The notes under the pieces were generated by a model. That model saw only the letters and a list, made by a program, of their open reading frames with translations. It did not search any database and was not told the DNA's origin. A stretch of 13,303 bases of DNA. Source: MFAQ01 sp964592455 (GTDB taxonomy: Bacteria; Patescibacteriota; Microgenomatia; UBA1400; MFAQ01). Location: NCBI GenBank assembly GCA_964592455.1, contig CAZQDQ010000020.1:1-13303 (forward strand), given 5' to 3'. Positions 13,267 through 13,303 of the stretch are shown in pieces; within the stretch, counting starts at the first letter, position 1, and each line of letters begins with the position of its first letter. The translations under genes were made by a program, and so were the position numbers.

Positions 13267-13303
13267 ATGGCTAAAAAAGGACCCAGACAACACTTAGGTT
13301 TAA
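13267..13303 (+). CDS. rpmG: Probable ribosomal protein L33 (bL33), 3' end outside window
   Basis: Only the first 12 codons are visible: MAKKGPRQHLGL. The MAKKGxR beginning is typical of bL33, a small protein of the large ribosomal subunit near the tRNA exit site. In the zinc-ribbon form the first CxxC would come just beyond the window edge. The start lacks a ribosome-binding site (upstream TAGCCCCACT). The call rests on a very short N-terminus, and another small basic protein is possible. Confidence 0.55.
   Translation, partial: MAKKGPRQHLGL

Overview
The window looks like a chromosomal piece of a Candidate Phyla Radiation (Patescibacteria) bacterium, probably of the Microgenomates type. 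The reasons are tightly packed or overlapping genes, low GC outside two large genes, TGA used as an ordinary stop, and a 20-bp palindrome (CCTGCCTGCCGGCAGGCAGG) that I associate from memory with CPR intergenic regions. No taxonomic marker gene is complete, so this is an inference.

Bases 1-8023 form one tightly spaced + strand gene run. It starts inside a TPR/O-GlcNAc-transferase-type glycosyltransferase, followed by a SAM-dependent methyltransferase (26-nt overlap), an NAD-dependent nucleotide-sugar epimerase (ATGA overlap), and two very large Thr/Ser/Gly/Ala-rich beta-structured proteins (1061 and 731 aa, gaps of 1 and 3 nt). The large proteins resemble phage tail-fibre/virion modules but sit without any capsid, terminase or tail-core gene.

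Bases 8036-10736 look like a second + strand unit. It has its own extended -10 promoter overlaid by four roughly helically phased GCTGA repeats, a 54-aa TatA gene with a TTG start and a consensus ribosome-binding site, and an 821-aa exported protein. That protein has a signal peptide, a Cys-rich beta domain, three 18-aa VW repeats, coiled coil, two membrane segments and a C-terminal SH3b-like domain predicted outside the cell.

Bases 10737-12595 hold no recognisable gene, which is striking in a compact genome. The stretch contains two perfect DnaA boxes 65 bp apart, several one-mismatch boxes, AT-rich tracts and an 11-bp inverted repeat enclosing smaller hairpins. It is a candidate replication origin.

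Bases 12596-13303 hold a REP-like palindrome, a minus-strand tRNA-Thr(UGU) inside a 16-bp inverted repeat and flanked by fragments of other tRNA-like sequence, a strong 46-nt hairpin, a small three-helix membrane protein on the minus strand with its own terminator, and, divergently, the first 12 codons of a probable ribosomal protein L33 gene.

Working hypothesis: the first operon makes and modifies (sugar precursor, O-glycosylation, possibly methylation) a Thr-rich fibre or adhesin pair, and the anchored SH3b protein may hold it at the cell wall. This would be a phage-fibre-derived surface or attachment apparatus. The linkage between the two operons rests only on adjacency and shared phage-tail-like motifs.
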